Assembly: GCA_036898135.1 (NCBI GenBank)
Contig: CM072525.1
Span: forward strand, 50,250,515 to 50,314,514
Origin: Oncomelania hupensis
Lineage: Eukaryota > Mollusca > Gastropoda > Littorinimorpha > Pomatiopsidae
Direction of reading: 5' to 3'
Length of the DNA stretch: 64,000 nt
The translations under genes were made by a program, and so were the position numbers. Numbering within the stretch: position 1 is the stretch's first letter; every line of letters begins with the position of its first letter. The notes beneath the pieces were generated by a model. The model had not been told where the DNA came from. It was given only the letters and a program-made list of their open reading frames with translations, and searched no databases. Positions 33,925-46,169 of the stretch are shown one piece after another.

Positions 33925-34018
33925 GAGAGTGCGGCGCTTTGAGTTGATTTACTGAGGGGAAAAAACGCTATATAAATACACCTAATATTATCTTTATTAT
34001 CAGTAGTAGTAATAGTAG
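33925..34018 (+). repeat. SINE-type GCGC/ATT tail fragment with (AGT)n
   Basis: GTGCGGCGCTTTGAGTTGA and AAACGCTATATAAATACACC precede ATT-rich sequence and (AGT)n. The Tigger derivative at 34021 inserted into or next to this tail. Confidence 0.6.
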
Positions 34019-34020
34019 TA

Positions 34021-34829
34021 CAGTAAAACCTCCGTTTTGAGACCCTCTCTTAAACGACTTCCTCCAACATACGACCGGAAAAAAATTCACCGATGCTTTG
34101 TACTATATAAACGACCTCTCTTAAACGACTACCTCTAAAACGCGACTTGCGACCTTCAAATAATTAAATTTTACGACCTAGCATCTGAAAAATTCAGATT
34201 CCGAAGCAATAATATATTTGTGCGCTTGAAGAAAGTTTCGTTTACAACTTTTAACAGCAGACGATGCATTAAAGCTGCTTAAAATACTCTAAGGAGCTGA
34301 CCAGATGTGCCCTGAGCAGGGGCCAGCCAGATCTTGCCGACACCATGTCTGGTGTTCAAAGTGACATACTAAGAGAACATGCACGGATGAGGGGATCATG
34401 CAAACAAACAGAAATAAACGCTTTCTTACAACAAAAAAAACAACAACAAAATATTCAATGATTGAATAAAAATAATTACAACAATATTAATGGGGTTATT
34501 TTATAGTTATAACTCCAAACATGCAATCAGCATTTACATACACTTTTAAACAACTATCATATCAACATTGATATTTTTATTTTGTAAATAATGAGGAACC
34601 GGAAGATATTCACTGTATTGGTTGTGAGATAGAGTTTAATCTATATTTCTGAAAGATGGTAGATGTTCCCTATAATTAATGGTATGTGTACTTTTTGTAC
34701 ATGTATTTATTTTACTTAATTAATTTTCTAAATGTCTTTTTGGAAAATGTTCTACCTCCTTTTTAAGACCCCTTCAATTTAAGACCCCGTTTTAATGGCA
34801 ATTTAAGGGTCGTAAAACGGAGGTTTTAC

Positions 34830-34831
<2 letters not shown>
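34021..34831 (+). mobile_element. Tigger/pogo-like TIR element with transposase remnant
   Basis: TIRs CAGTAAAACCTCCGTTTT (left) and CTGTAAAACCTCCGTTTT (right, read inward) differ at one base. TA flanks both sides (34019-34020 and 34832-34833). The element is 811 bp. Near 34255-34430 the plus strand encodes a decayed ADDALKLLKIL stretch and further residues typical of a Tigger transposase C-terminus. The DDE catalytic region is absent, so it is a non-autonomous deletion derivative. It inserted within a (TAG)n array, which appears on both sides. Confidence 0.85.

Positions 34832-34870
<39 letters not shown>
34832..34870. repeat. (TAG)n array
   Basis: About 12 TAG units directly abutting the right Tigger end, matching the AGT units before the left end. 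Confidence 0.92.
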
Positions 34871-34888
34871 CAGTTCTCGAGCTGTAAG

Positions 34889-35271
34889 TGGTCATGCCAC
34901 ACGAGCGTCAAATCTTGAATCCAATTCATGAAATCACGACAAAATCCCTTGATTGTCGTGTGGCACCCTGTGCATCGCGAATCCAGATTCTTTGAATTGG
35001 CTCCGATTGCCGACTTTCAACATGTTCTAATTCCGCGAGTCTCGATTGTGTGATTCGGACCTTTTGGCCAATGAGAAGCAGAATATGAATCACGTGATCA
35101 CAACACACGTACAGCAAAACTTCAAGACCAATAACCCTGAAGTTTGACTCGATGTGCGACTTTCGTGTGGCACTGCGCGATTCAAGTCAAAATGAAATTC
35201 CGACTTCGAAGTCGAAAATTGCTCCGATTCGCGTCAAGTCCAGTAGATTTGACGCTCGTGTGGCATGGGCT
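34889..35271. mobile_element. Short TIR element (MITE)
   Basis: A perfect 23-bp inverted pair (34893-34915 and 35245-35267; outer part CATGCCACACGAGCGTC) encloses about 330 bp without coding. The subterminal phrase TCGTGTGGCA occurs three times. The target duplication is unclear (TAA left, TTA right), so the superfamily is undecided. Confidence 0.75.
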
Positions 35272-35289
35272 TTAGGCTTTGTTCGTTCG

Positions 35290-35720
35290 GCGTCCGACCG
35301 GAGGCAACATTTGCGCACTTTTCTTTGAAACTAATGAACGGATTTCTTTGAAACTTAGTACATGCATTTAGGAAGGAAATAGTAAACCCTACCAGAAGCA
35401 TATCTAGTGGTTGTATTTTTTCCCTAATTATATTTTCTCCCTAACTACTGGAGGCATTTGGTTCAAGTTTGGTATGTACTTAGACTTTTCCTGCGCAAAT
35501 CGAGTAACGTAATCATCGTGAAGTCATTAAACAAAAATTAAAAAAGAAAAAAAATTTCTTTGTAAGTAGATTGAGAATACAACGAAACTATGGTATTTTT
35601 TTGAGCGAGTGTGACGTCATCGTAGTGACGTGTAACGTTATCATAGTGACGTCTTTTTTTTTTTTTCTAGTCCATTTTCTCCCAAACAACTGGAGGGATT
35701 GGATTCAAGTTTGTTTTGTG
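35290..35720 (+). repeat. Internally duplicated segment with repeated TGACG motifs
   Basis: TTTTCTCCC..AACTGGAGG..TTGG.TTCAAGTTTG occurs near 35445 and 35680. Between them lie a full CRE palindrome TGACGTCA (35612-35619) and two further GTGACGT repeats separated by TAACGTTATCATA. Confidence 0.65.
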
Positions 35721-36059
35721 TGAATACGAATACGAGTGCGTGGGTGTGTGTGTGTGTGTGTGAGAGTGTGTGTGTTTATTATTCTTATTCTTCTTTTAAT
35801 ATTATTGTTACATTACATAAGTGCGCTATATAAGAGAAATCTTTATTTTTTATTGTTACATTTTATTTGTGTTTAGTTACACGCAAAATGGTCCTTATTA
35901 GTTAATTTATTAGTCCATTTGTTAATTTGCTGTCATTTAACTTTAACGAAAAATTACGTAATTAAATTTTATTATATTGTATTTAGTTATACATAATTTT
36001 ATTTTTTATAATTTATTTTTATTTTTTGTGGTTATTATTGTAGCGGAGAAGAATAAGAC
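35721..36059. other. Non-coding AT-rich stretch
   Basis: Contains a short (GT)n near 35744-35762 and the phrase GTGCGCTATATAAGAG (35820-35835), a SINE-tail-like fragment. Confidence 0.5.
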
Positions 36060-36535
36060 CAGAAAATAAATAAAACACGAAAGAAAGACAAGAAAGAAGG
36101 AGGAAGGAAGAAAAAAAAAGAAATAAAGAAAAGGAAAAGAAAGAAAGAAGGATAGAAAGAAGGAATTAATTAGTCAATTAAAATGATAAGAAGAAGGAGA
36201 AATTACAAACACGTAGCAAAATCAAAATAGGACAAATACAAATTTTCTTCTTAATTTCTAAGTGAAAGAAAGAAAAGAAGTGATAATGGATCACAGTAAC
36301 AAACATGGCAGAGAAAAAGAAAGAAAGAAGAAAGAAAGGAAGAAAAAAATTAAAAAGAAGAAAGGACGAACGAAAGAAAGAAAAAGAACGGGAGAAAGAA
36401 AGGAAAAAATAAAAAAAAGAAAGAAAGAACTAACGAAAAAAAAAGAAGAAAAGAAAGGGAGAAAGAAAGAAAAGGAAAGAAAAACAGAAAGAAAGAAACA
36501 AGTAAGACAACAAAATAAAGGAAGGAAAACAAATG
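36060..36535. repeat. Purine-only strand tract, (AAAG/AAGG)-rich
   Basis: Nearly all bases on the plus strand are A or G across about 470 bp, with short interruptions at 36165-36255. Lys/Arg/Glu-rich open frames across it are composition artefacts. Confidence 0.9.
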
Positions 36536-36997
36536 ATAATGAATCGCATATACACATAGTACAGAATAAGTGACAGATTAATTAAAATTAAATGAAATTA
36601 AAAGAACATTTGGTGGCGTGCGTTTCTTTGTTAAGACAAAGATGAAGAAAAACAAACAAACAAACAAATAAACGTGATAGCATGACAAAGTCAAATCTGT
36701 CAGTTCTCATTTCTTTAATTATTGTTAATAATATCACATGTTTATAAGCCTTTATTAAATTCCATAAACGCACACTTCGTTATACAAAGAGTAGGCCTAC
36801 ATAAATGAATATCCGTCCTGTTCATAAATATATCACACAATCAACTTATTCATAAACAACTTACTAACTATACATATACCTAATAAATTTATTAATAATA
36901 ATAAATAAAAACAATAAATAAAAACAATCACTCAATAAATAAAATAAATAACTGTTAATATTCCTCTCCCTCATAACTACTAGACAAATGTACACAC

Positions 36998-37004
<7 letters not shown>
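36536..37004. other. Non-coding AT-rich stretch
   Basis: AAAT and AAAC short repeats; nothing else recognised. Confidence 0.5.
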
Positions 37005-37063
<59 letters not shown>

Positions 37064-37064
37064 T
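37005..37064. repeat. (CT)n microsatellite
   Basis: Pure CT with one TTT interruption near 37048. Confidence 0.96.
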
Positions 37065-37439
37065 CCATCTCGAGGTTTTCTACATATTCAATTGTAACCC
37101 AGTAATAACCAGAGAAATAATGAGCAAACCATCACTAATCTGCTGACCTACAAAAATTATATTACATAATTAAATAAATAAATAGCAGTATCTGCTTAGT
37201 CGGAATTATTCAGAGCAAGTAATAATTCGTTGTCCTTACTCATTGGAGAATGTGGACTTGCAAAAGACAGTAAACTACTTCACAGTTCAAAGAGTACGGG
37301 TCCACTAAAATCATGTGTAGGGTTCAGCAGATATGTTCTTTTATTTATTTATTTCTTAATTCATTAATTCATTTCACGATAAAATGCACGCTAAAGATCT
37401 CTTCTTCCTCTCTGTCTCTGTCTTTCTCTCTCTCTCTCT

Positions 37440-38200
37440 CGTGAATGGAAAAAAATATCAAACAGGTTGAAGACATAGGCGTAATTGTAAACAACAAAAT
37501 CAGTTGGCATTCGCATATTGAAAGTCTTTGTATAACTGTCTCAACAAAATCACTTATACTGTCTAAGCTTCAAGCTATAATAACCACAGATGCTAACAAA
37601 CTTTTTTATAATGCTCATCTCAAACCTCACATTGATTATGCTTCAACAATATTGGACGGCTGCAGTGATGTCTTGTATAAAAAGATTAATTATATTCATC
37701 GGAGAGCTGCGAAACTAGTTATCCCCAATACTTCCATCACAACTGATTGAAAATTAAAAATAGCTGGCATACTCCCTCTTAACAAACACCTAACTTACAA
37801 TAAAGCTGTTTTAATGTAAGCCTACAAAATACTGAAAAATAAAGCTCCTGCTTATTTAAAAGCCTATCCTATACTATCCCGTAACTCGAAAGTCGTAGGG
37901 GCACCACAGACTATCGTTTAACCATGCACTCCATCTCTCTCAGTCCTCAGCAACCCTCATGGCTTCGCTCAGTGTCAATTGAAAAGCACTTTTTAGCAAA
38001 TCATAATCTTGTTATTCATCTTTCAAATACTATTTAAAATTTCCACAACCACGCATAGACATATTTAAAACATCTCTGTCGTATTCTGGTCCAAACCTGT
38101 GGAATTCTCTACCACAAGAGGTCAAGGATACTAAATCATTAACATCGTTTAAAACTAGACTCCACACATTTCTGGTCTTCCTTTGCTCCTAATATTTGTA
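37440..38200 (+). pseudogene. CR1/Rex-like LINE, C-terminal reverse-transcriptase part, decayed
   Basis: The open part (37445-37750) contains VEDIGVIVNNKISWHSHIES, then LSKLQAI and LKPHIDYASTILDGCSD, then YIHRRAAKLV. This order is typical of the thumb/C-terminal region of CR1/Rex1-type LINE reverse transcriptase. After stops at 37748 and beyond, the conserved ending GPNLWNSLPQEVKD..SLTSFKTRLHTFLVF is readable at about 38090-38190. The catalytic FADD region is not present, so this is a 5'-truncated copy. A related minus-strand piece lies at 47885-48003. Confidence 0.88.
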
Positions 38201-38500
38201 ATATTTGTTCTTTCCTCCCTTCGACAATTTAAGTTTTTTGAGAATGTGTGAATTTACGTGTGTATGTGTGTGGGGAGGAGGGGGAGGGGGAGAGAAGAAG
38301 GGCGGGGGGTTAAGGGGGGGGGGGTGTCGGGGATGAAAAGAAGGGAAGCCTATGCATATTAAGGTGCATTGCTAAAATCTTAGTTGTTTCTTACCATAGC
38401 TAAGGTTTATATGTTAGTTTCAAATTAATTTTATGTTACTTCTTTTGTGCTTAATTGTTTATTAAAGACTAGCTATTATCCTATTAAAGGTTTCGACTTC
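38201..38500 (+). other. LINE 3' UTR and G-rich patch
   Basis: Follows the LINE coding end. A G-rich run lies at 38270-38335. It ends with CCTATTAAAGGTTTCGACTT just before a (CT)n array, consistent with a LINE 3' end. Confidence 0.5.
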
Positions 38501-38501
38501 G

Positions 38502-38502
<1 letters not shown>

Positions 38503-38540
<38 letters not shown>
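38503..38540. repeat. (CT)n microsatellite at a LINE 3' end
   Basis: CT dinucleotides follow the presumed LINE 3' end. Confidence 0.92.
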
Positions 38541-38542
<2 letters not shown>

Positions 38543-38656
38543 ACTCTCATCTCCCCTGCTTCAGTCACTACACCCACCTCCCTTCCCCAGCCACCCAGAT
38601 TGTAGGTCATAAATGCCTCAACTGCCACCGAAGTCGCTCCTCAAGCTTTTGACACA

Positions 38657-38735
38657 CGCCCCGCCCACTTCCCTACTGACGTCACGCAAAGGGCGCGAGA
38701 GCGGCTGGGGCCCTGCAAGGGAGGAAAACACGCCA
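38657..38735. promoter_or_regulatory. Promoter-like GC box and CRE cluster
   Basis: CGCCCCGCCC (38657-38666) is followed 10 bp later by the CRE palindrome TGACGTCA (38677-38684) and a CpG-rich segment. A 62-codon frame starting at 38735 has no recognisable domain. This would fit a TATA-less promoter, but no downstream exon was identified. Confidence 0.35.
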
Positions 38736-38929
38736 TGTCTTTCAGTCAAAAAAAACTAGCAAGCCAAACCTGTCGACTCGAAAGAAGAGAAAGAGCACGA
38801 ATCGTGTGTTGTTGGGCTAAGCTAGCGTGGTGTTCGGTAACAACACACACACGGGCAAACCACGGCTACACACTTCCACTCGCCACCGACACACCGATTC
38901 ACGCACGTTCGTTCGTTCGTTGATTAGAT

Positions 38930-38967
38930 TAACGTCCCCAGGACACTTTCGCATATAGGGGACTTAA
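38930..38967 (-). repeat. HTU type 1 hairpin motif, inverted
   Basis: Plus-strand ATTAACGTCCCCAGGACAC and GCATATAGGGGACTT are the complement of the 5254 motif. The stem is kept with an A inserted. Confidence 0.75.
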
Positions 38968-41900
38968 TGCACGCACGACAATGCTGAAAGTTTTATAACG
39001 GAGACTAGAACATAACTGAGTTTCTAAATGAAATAAGTTATAGACGCAGTAGGGCGTACATGACGGGTGCCAGAACGATAAATATACCCTGTGAAACGAG
39101 AAATTGCAGGCAAAAGGACCAAACTTCTCCGATTTACAGGGTAAGCCTACCGTTCCAGCCAAAATCTCTCGCAGGGTGGAATCTCATTGTGTGAAAAGAA
39201 CAGACAAACACATCAACACCTGCATTAAGAGTTACGACTTCTTTTACTTAAAATCTGTGGCGAACAAAACCATACACATTTGAGTAAAATCCCATCGCAC
39301 ATAACTATTAAAATTATACATAGCCGCTACCATGAGGGGGAAATAAAATATTAATTAGCGTTAAAGTACTTTTTAATGCATATACCAATTTAACTAAACC
39401 GTTTTAAATCTAAAACAATGCAAAAATGTATAAATACCTGTGCAATTATAAGCCCAAATACATGTTTAGAATATAACTTACCCCGATACGTCAATAATTA
39501 AATGGTGAAACAAATATACACAATACTACAAATCCATCCACTGTGGATCAAACCTATAGGGAAAATACAGAATTCAATTCCACTACTTGTTCTTGTTTTT
39601 GCGTTACATCACACATCTGATGCAATCTCTCTAGGACCGACAAACAGGAAGATTTCATTTATGTCATAATAATAACGAAGAAGTCAGAAACCAGGCACAC
39701 CATCAGAATTCACAGTTCCAAATGCCCTTCAAAACCATTATAAATGGTTAACAGTCACAATGAATATACCCACATGAGCAAAATAATTAAATTGTCTCAT
39801 TTAGATCTGTACACTGCGTAAAAGGTTTCCCTACTTCCATGAGGAATTAACAAATTAATTAGCTTCAATGGCGCTTGTGTATTACAACGAGCAATTTTCT
39901 CTCTGCATACTGTGTCCACTGTGGTAACATTATCAAATAAATGACGATTACAGTCAGCTACTGGGCGACCATCGGCAAATCCCACTGTATGGAGGTTCAC
40001 ATTGCACGTCCTTTCAACATAATGCACTTTGTACGGCTAAAAAAAAAAATGCAATAGTTCACTGCAGGTGTTACTGTCCTCTGCTCTGTGCACGTCAAAG
40101 AAGCTGACAGTGAGTGATAACATCACTAGACACTGACACGAACACTACATGACGCAATAAAGACACTGACAAGGATGGGTCCCAGGATGGCTGCTACTTC
40201 GAGGCGAACAGAAGACGTTAATTATGAAATAGCTTGTCACGGTACCTGGCCTATTATACCAAGAGAACAGCGTATGAGAACACACAAGTCGATCGATCAC
40301 AGCAGTAGGCCTACCTACCAACAATGCGTTCCCTCACACCTATTGCTTATCACAAAGCCAATGGCAAATCAGGTGACGTCAAGACCAATTTCACTGGGGA
40401 AAAAAACTGCTCAAGCGTAGCGCTCTCTCTTGTTTATATCACCCAAACCATACAATAAGACTGGGTATATCACAATGTAGCCTATCTATCACACAGACAA
40501 AAATGGCGGTGGATAAAAAGTGAACATTTCCGCCGCTCAAGTACGATCAGTCTCCATTATTGCAGATTGCCACACCACCCGTCCTGCCATTCTTCATCAT
40601 TCGCCGCTTCGCTAAACTTTACCCTTTTCTTTCCATTTAGCCTCCCTCTCTCTTCCAGGCCAAACCTGGGTGGGGCGGGTGAAGGTAGGGTCATTGATTG
40701 CCTAAAAACTGTTTAAGGAGTCTGTAATCGGCTCGTATGGCCTCCATGTGCGCACGCATTGGCCCACACGCACGCACGCACTGTACACACACCTGCGCGC
40801 ACGCTCACACCCAGCACACACGCACAGAAAACAGCACACATATTTCAAGTACACACACATTGTACGCATAGTTTCCTAGCAATCTCCTATCGTCTGCTCC
40901 TCGCAGGAAGTGAGCTATTGCGCATGCTCGACCTCGCGAAGGGACACGAGGTAGCGTCCCAAGACCTCCTTTGAGAGGCCGATGGGGTCGACCGCTATAA
41001 CTTCTGTCACGCCCCTTTGAGGCTCTGCAAAGGTGGAGCAAGTGTAACCAGACCGCCTACCGACAGCTCATAAATTCTGCAAATAAGAAAACAGACTCCG
41101 ACAATGGAATATTTTCAAATACAAGTGAATGATTGTGCTTTGAAGTGCGCGTTTCTCCGATTGTTTACTTTGAAAACCAGAAATTACCAAGTCTAGTGTG
41201 CGCTAATGAAACGTTGTGGATAACTACTATGTTTTAAGTTGGTTGTGAACTATTTCTAAGTGACTTCTACCCGCAAGAATGGCAAAGAGAGCAACAAGTT
41301 ATTACAAAAATTAAATTTAGCATATGCTTCTGTTCTGATTTTAAATGCTACTTATACATTCCTCAAGTGTAGGTTTTTTAAAACTATGATTTTTAGTATT
41401 TATTTATATAAATTTATTTATTTATTTATTTATTTAGTTAGTTTAGTCATCTGTTCATATAGCTTAATATCTTGTTTATTTAACACACATCATTAAAATT
41501 GCACTTTACACAGCCATCAAGGAGTGTTTCTGGAAAAGAAAAAAAAGAACACAAAGACGAATTGTGTAATATATCGTCATAATATTTCCACAGTTGCCTT
41601 TTGGGAAAGTTTGACGAAATCTCTATCAAGGGGACTTGGTCTCTAAAAAAACAACCTCGCCCACCAGTTCCATTCTACTGGTTCATTGTCCACAGTCACC
41701 TGTGATTTAGTAATTTAGTCCACTCCAATCCCTTTTACACAGTACCTGCAACCCATTAGCTCTTTAGTTAGGTAGTTGCCTTTGCCTTTGTTTCAGCATT
41801 TGCCTTAACTACTTAAGTCGTAATTTATTATAATTTCTACTTCACTGCGATAATAAGTTTTAATTCACTGTGATGAGTTGACTTGCAATCGGAGAACGTT

Positions 41901-42585
41901 GACATGTAATACTACTGGACATGTGGAACTATTGCGAGCCATGTTATCTATACCCATCTAGTCTCATATTCATCGTGAATCGCCATATACCTTGAGATAT
42001 TAGAGAAATTGAGCGTGCGTTCGTAATGATGAGAGTAGCGTAAGCCTATCGTTTCGAGAACTACTTTTGGTCTTGACGTCACAGCTTTTTGCGCAGTGCA
42101 AAGGTTAAAGGCCGTGGGTTACGGCTGTGTGGCCTAGTTGCCTTACGAGTGACCGTGAGAAACGGGATTTATACGAACGCTGAAATCGTAAGTAGTTTGT
42201 ATCGACATTTGTAATTTTTCAACTGTAATGTATTATTTTCTCGATAGTTCATTGTCTTAGGAATGAAGTTATCATAACTTTTGGTTGATGTGTTAGTGAG
42301 GAAAGTGTTTTTACAGATCTACACGCAACCAACTCGAATGTCTTGTTTAGAGTGACATGACATTACAAATGTGAGTTTTCACGCGATTACACTTACGGTA
42401 CGGACAGTATATAAGGACTTGCGCTCAATCCCTCTTTCTAAAGTACGTATCATTTTCGTAGTCGTAGGGTACTAATTTGCATTTACTGTAGAAATACACC
42501 AACGATGCTCTACGGCTACGTTACGGAAAGCAATTACGAACGCACGCTCAATTTCTCTAATATCCTATGTGCGGTGGAAATTTTT
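38968..42585. other. Long stretch without a recognised gene
   Basis: Many short frames, none with a domain or convincing splice context. Notable small items: AAAATGGCGG near 40500 (YY1-like), a CACACG-rich patch at 40750-40860 and (TTTA)n at 41400-41436. The phrase AATTTCTCTAATAT (42549) is the complement of ATATTAGAGAAATT at 41997. Confidence 0.4.
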
Positions 42586-42587
42586 TT

Positions 42588-42608
42588 TTTATTATTATTA
42601 TTATTTTT

Positions 42609-42692
<84 letters not shown>

Positions 42693-42724
42693 GTTATTGT
42701 TATTATTATTATTTATTATTATTA

Positions 42725-42767
<43 letters not shown>

Positions 42768-42768
42768 C
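42588..42768. repeat. (ATT)n(AAT)n(ATT)n self-complementary array
   Basis: A short ATT block, about 20 AAT units, then about 30 ATT units with TTG and ATC variants. Confidence 0.95.
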
Positions 42769-43498
42769 GGTTGGTTATTCTACGTAAATCCAAACCTTGT
42801 TTAACGTTTGAGTGTGAAAGTGTGTGCTCTGAAGAAGTTCAAGAACGCCTAGTTCCAATTTTCGTTGCAAGTTTTCAGAAATCCAATTCACATTATTTGG
42901 GTTGAACAAATATTATGTTTTCGCTCGGCCAGTTGCTTACACCAGTAGATGAATTAATACTCAGTTTATTTATTTATGTTTTCATTAATTAATTTCTTTG
43001 CTTTAACGCCTATTCAAATTTGTGATATTAGACCAGTTAACATTCCATTAAAGGTAAAACACTACGACAGAGTAATTGTAAAGTTGATTGTTGTAAATTT
43101 GGTAGGTTGAATAATAATAGTGACTTGAACTGAATATCTCTTTTCTATCCGTAAGCCTACTTTCAATCAACAAAATAAAACCGACATCAAAGTGCAAAAA
43201 GTGGAACTCGCATATAAAATAAACTGACAAATAGTCACACAAAAGGAAGGAAGACAAACAGAAATAAAGAAAGAAAGAAAGAAAGAAAGGACGAACGAAA
43301 GAAAGAAAGGATAAAAGAAAGAGTATTTGAGATAACAGAAAGATTAACACATTTACAAGATCTTGGTCACTATACAGTATCACACTTGATGCTAGAAGAA
43401 GACGAAGAAAAAGAAGATAAGATTAGAATTTTATTTTACAAGAATAAAAGAGTAAGCACTGAGTGCACTTTTATCATCCTGCCCTTGTAAAATTGAAG
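42769..43498. other. Non-coding stretch
   Basis: (GAAA)n at 43266-43325. No gene recognised. Confidence 0.5.
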
Positions 43499-43783
43499 AA
43501 GAAGAAGAAGAAGAAGAAGAAGAAGAAGAAGAAGAAGAAGAAGAAGAAGAAGAAGAAGAAGAAGAAGAAGAAAAGAAGCAGGAGAAGAAGAAGAAGAAGA
43601 AGAAGAAGAAGAAGAAGAAGAAGAAGAAGAAGAAGAAGAAATTTTAGAAAATCAGGAAGAAGAAGAAGAAGAAGAAGAAGAAGAAGAAGAAGAAGAAGAA
43701 GAAGAAGAAGAAGAAGAAGAAGAAGAAATTTTAGAAAATCAGGAAGAAGAAGAAGAAGAAGAAGAAGAAGAAGAAGAAGAATT
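43495..43783. repeat. (GAA)n array with duplicated spacer
   Basis: Three long GAA blocks are separated by two copies of ATTTTAGAAAATCAGG (about 43641 and 43733). The block plus spacer has therefore been duplicated as a larger unit of about 92 bp. Confidence 0.95.
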
Positions 43784-45065
43784 GTTACTATAATGGTTAT
43801 TTATTTATTTATTTATTTATTAATGTATTTACTTATTTACCGCTAAATGCTTACTAGTGGATTCTCTTGTATGTTTGTTGTAATGTTCTTTCTTTCTTTC
43901 TTTCTCTTTCTTTTTATGTTTATTTGTTTCGTTCTTTCTTCCTCTTCTCCTATCTTTTCCTTCCATCTTGGATTTACCTATTTACTGGATAGAAGACCAT
44001 AATATCAAATATACTGAAAAATATTTTCTGTCTAGTTTCATTTCTTTATTTTGTATATGCTCGAAAATATCGCATCTCACACTTGTTGCAATGTAAGTCG
44101 ATTACGTTGATCTACAGTTACTTCCATTCTTTCTCCATTAAATCAATACTAATCTTGTAGGGAAAGATTCTTGCTGTATAATATTTTATTTATCAGATTA
44201 ACTTCAGCTGTACTTGTCCTGATAATGAACAAACATATGTCACGCACACTTAAACAAAGGTAGGCTACATTTGTTTATAGCCAAGACCATGTACGATGTA
44301 AAAAAAAAAGTCATCTACACAATTAATTAATAACCAAATACCAAATAATAAATTCCTCTTCATTTTATTACCGAACGCTGAAGAATCATGCAGAACACGA
44401 GTTATAAGGTCCTTTTTCTGTAAAGATGTACTTTTTTATTTTCATAAAGAAACAAAAAAAATGAAATTAAAATAGTGAAGTGAACAAGAAATAAATAGGA
44501 AAGAAAACTGGACATATTTATAGGCCACATGTATCTGTGTATTTCATTTTATAGTTAGTGGTGTTGTTAATTTGTCAGTTTGTTAATTTGTTAGCTTTGT
44601 ATTCATTTATTCAATGCAATACTACGCATAGGGTTTGGAGAATCCAATTTCTTCATCCATATTAAGGCAGATTTACGTGAATTAATGAATATGTTTTTAA
44701 AGATTCCATCAACAGGTTAAACTGAAAAGCAAAATGAAACTGTGAAAATGATATGCTTGAAATAGTGAAATTAAAACTGAACGTGCGCCATCAGCAGACT
44801 GACAAAATTAGTCACACGGTAATTTCTTAAATAATATTAATTTATTATTGTAATTAATGATGGTACTAATTGTAAAATGTTTTGTTTCAATTAAATAATA
44901 GAATTTTACCTAAACGTGCTTCGGTAGATTAAAAAAAATTAGTCACACGGCAAAACAATATTGATTTATTGTTGTCATTATCGGTGCTACTAAAAAAACA
45001 ATTACACTTCATAAACGTTTGTTTTACAATTACAAAACTAGTTCGCAAGGACAATAGTTTTATCA
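43784..45065. other. Non-coding AT-rich stretch
   Basis: (TTTA)n at 43799-43820 and (CTTT)n near 43890. An AATTAGTCACACGG phrase occurs twice (44806 and 44938). No gene. Confidence 0.5.
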
Positions 45066-45107
45066 GAAGAAGAAGAAGAAGAAGAAGAAGAAGAAGAAGA
45101 AGAAGAA
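45066..45107. repeat. (GAA)n array
   Basis: About 14 GAA units. Confidence 0.95.
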
Positions 45108-45165
45108 CAGCAGCAACAATAAAACAACAACATAACTGAATATTAAGGAGTTGAATATATGTGCA

Positions 45166-45167
<2 letters not shown>

Positions 45168-45243
<76 letters not shown>

Positions 45244-45355
45244 GAAGAATACGAAGAAGAAGAAGAAGAAGAAGAAGAAGAAGAAGAAGAAGAAGAAGAA
45301 GAAGAAGAAGAAGAAGAAGAAAAAGAAGAAGAAGAAGAAGAAGAAGAAGAAGAAA
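45168..45355. repeat. (CTA)n then (GAA)n
   Basis: About 25 CTA units pass via CGAAGAATAC into about 35 GAA units with one AAA interruption. All long frames here are poly-amino-acid artefacts. Confidence 0.97.
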
Positions 45356-45774
45356 GGATGCTATCGCGCACTTTTTGTTCAATCAAAGAGCTGTGGCCCT
45401 CAGAAGATACATGTACCGCTATAATACAATGCGGAAAACAAATCCAGTTTATTTTTTATATTTAGATTGACTGCATCCATTACAATTTATTGTAGAGATT
45501 AAGCACGCAAAGCTATGCAACAATTGTCAAAAACTAAATGTAGAGTAAGGTTTCTTATGTCGCACCTTCCAGCTCAAAGAGCTGCGTATGGAGAGCTGGA
45601 AAACTAATCCGCTTTAATTTACGATGGCTGCTTAAACCAAAGGTTGCAAACCGCTGAAACACCTATTTATGTGATTGATTAATATTAATAGTACGGCTAT
45701 CAATTATTTTATGGCTAGGATATGGCTGCATCTGACTACAGTGTAATTAATCATGTTTTAATAGAATCAGCCAT

Positions 45775-45958
45775 GCAAGTCGAGCTCTTTGAGGCCAAAA
45801 ATCCCAAAATCCAACTGGAGTATTATGACTTGGAAAAAACACGATTTACAGCAGTTACATTACAAGTCAAGCTCTATGAGGCCGAAAATCCCAAAATCAA
45901 ACGGATGAATATTATGACGTGGAAAAAACCCTACAATTTACAGCAGTTACATTAGAAA
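45775..45958. repeat. Tandem duplication, about 92-bp unit, two copies
   Basis: CAAGTC(G/A)AGCTCT followed by TGAGGCC, AAATCCCAAAATC, TATTATGAC and TTTACAGCAGTTACATTA occurs twice in tandem. Confidence 0.9.
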
Positions 45959-46169
45959 GAATCATTTACATTAAAAGATGAATTTATAGATGGCTGAAAT
46001 CGACTACAGACATGCGTTAAAGAAGACCAGAGTAATTGGTACCAACCAAAACTGACACAATATTGATTAGATTTGTGATTATAGCACTCTATGAACGAAA
46101 TTATCTAATCGAATAAAATCGGATTTCTGGAAAGCGTGTGGGTTTTTGTTTATCGGACACTAAGATCGT

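Noticed and set aside
36262..36573. Lys/Arg/Glu-rich protein
   Set aside because: Composition artefact of a purine-only tract.
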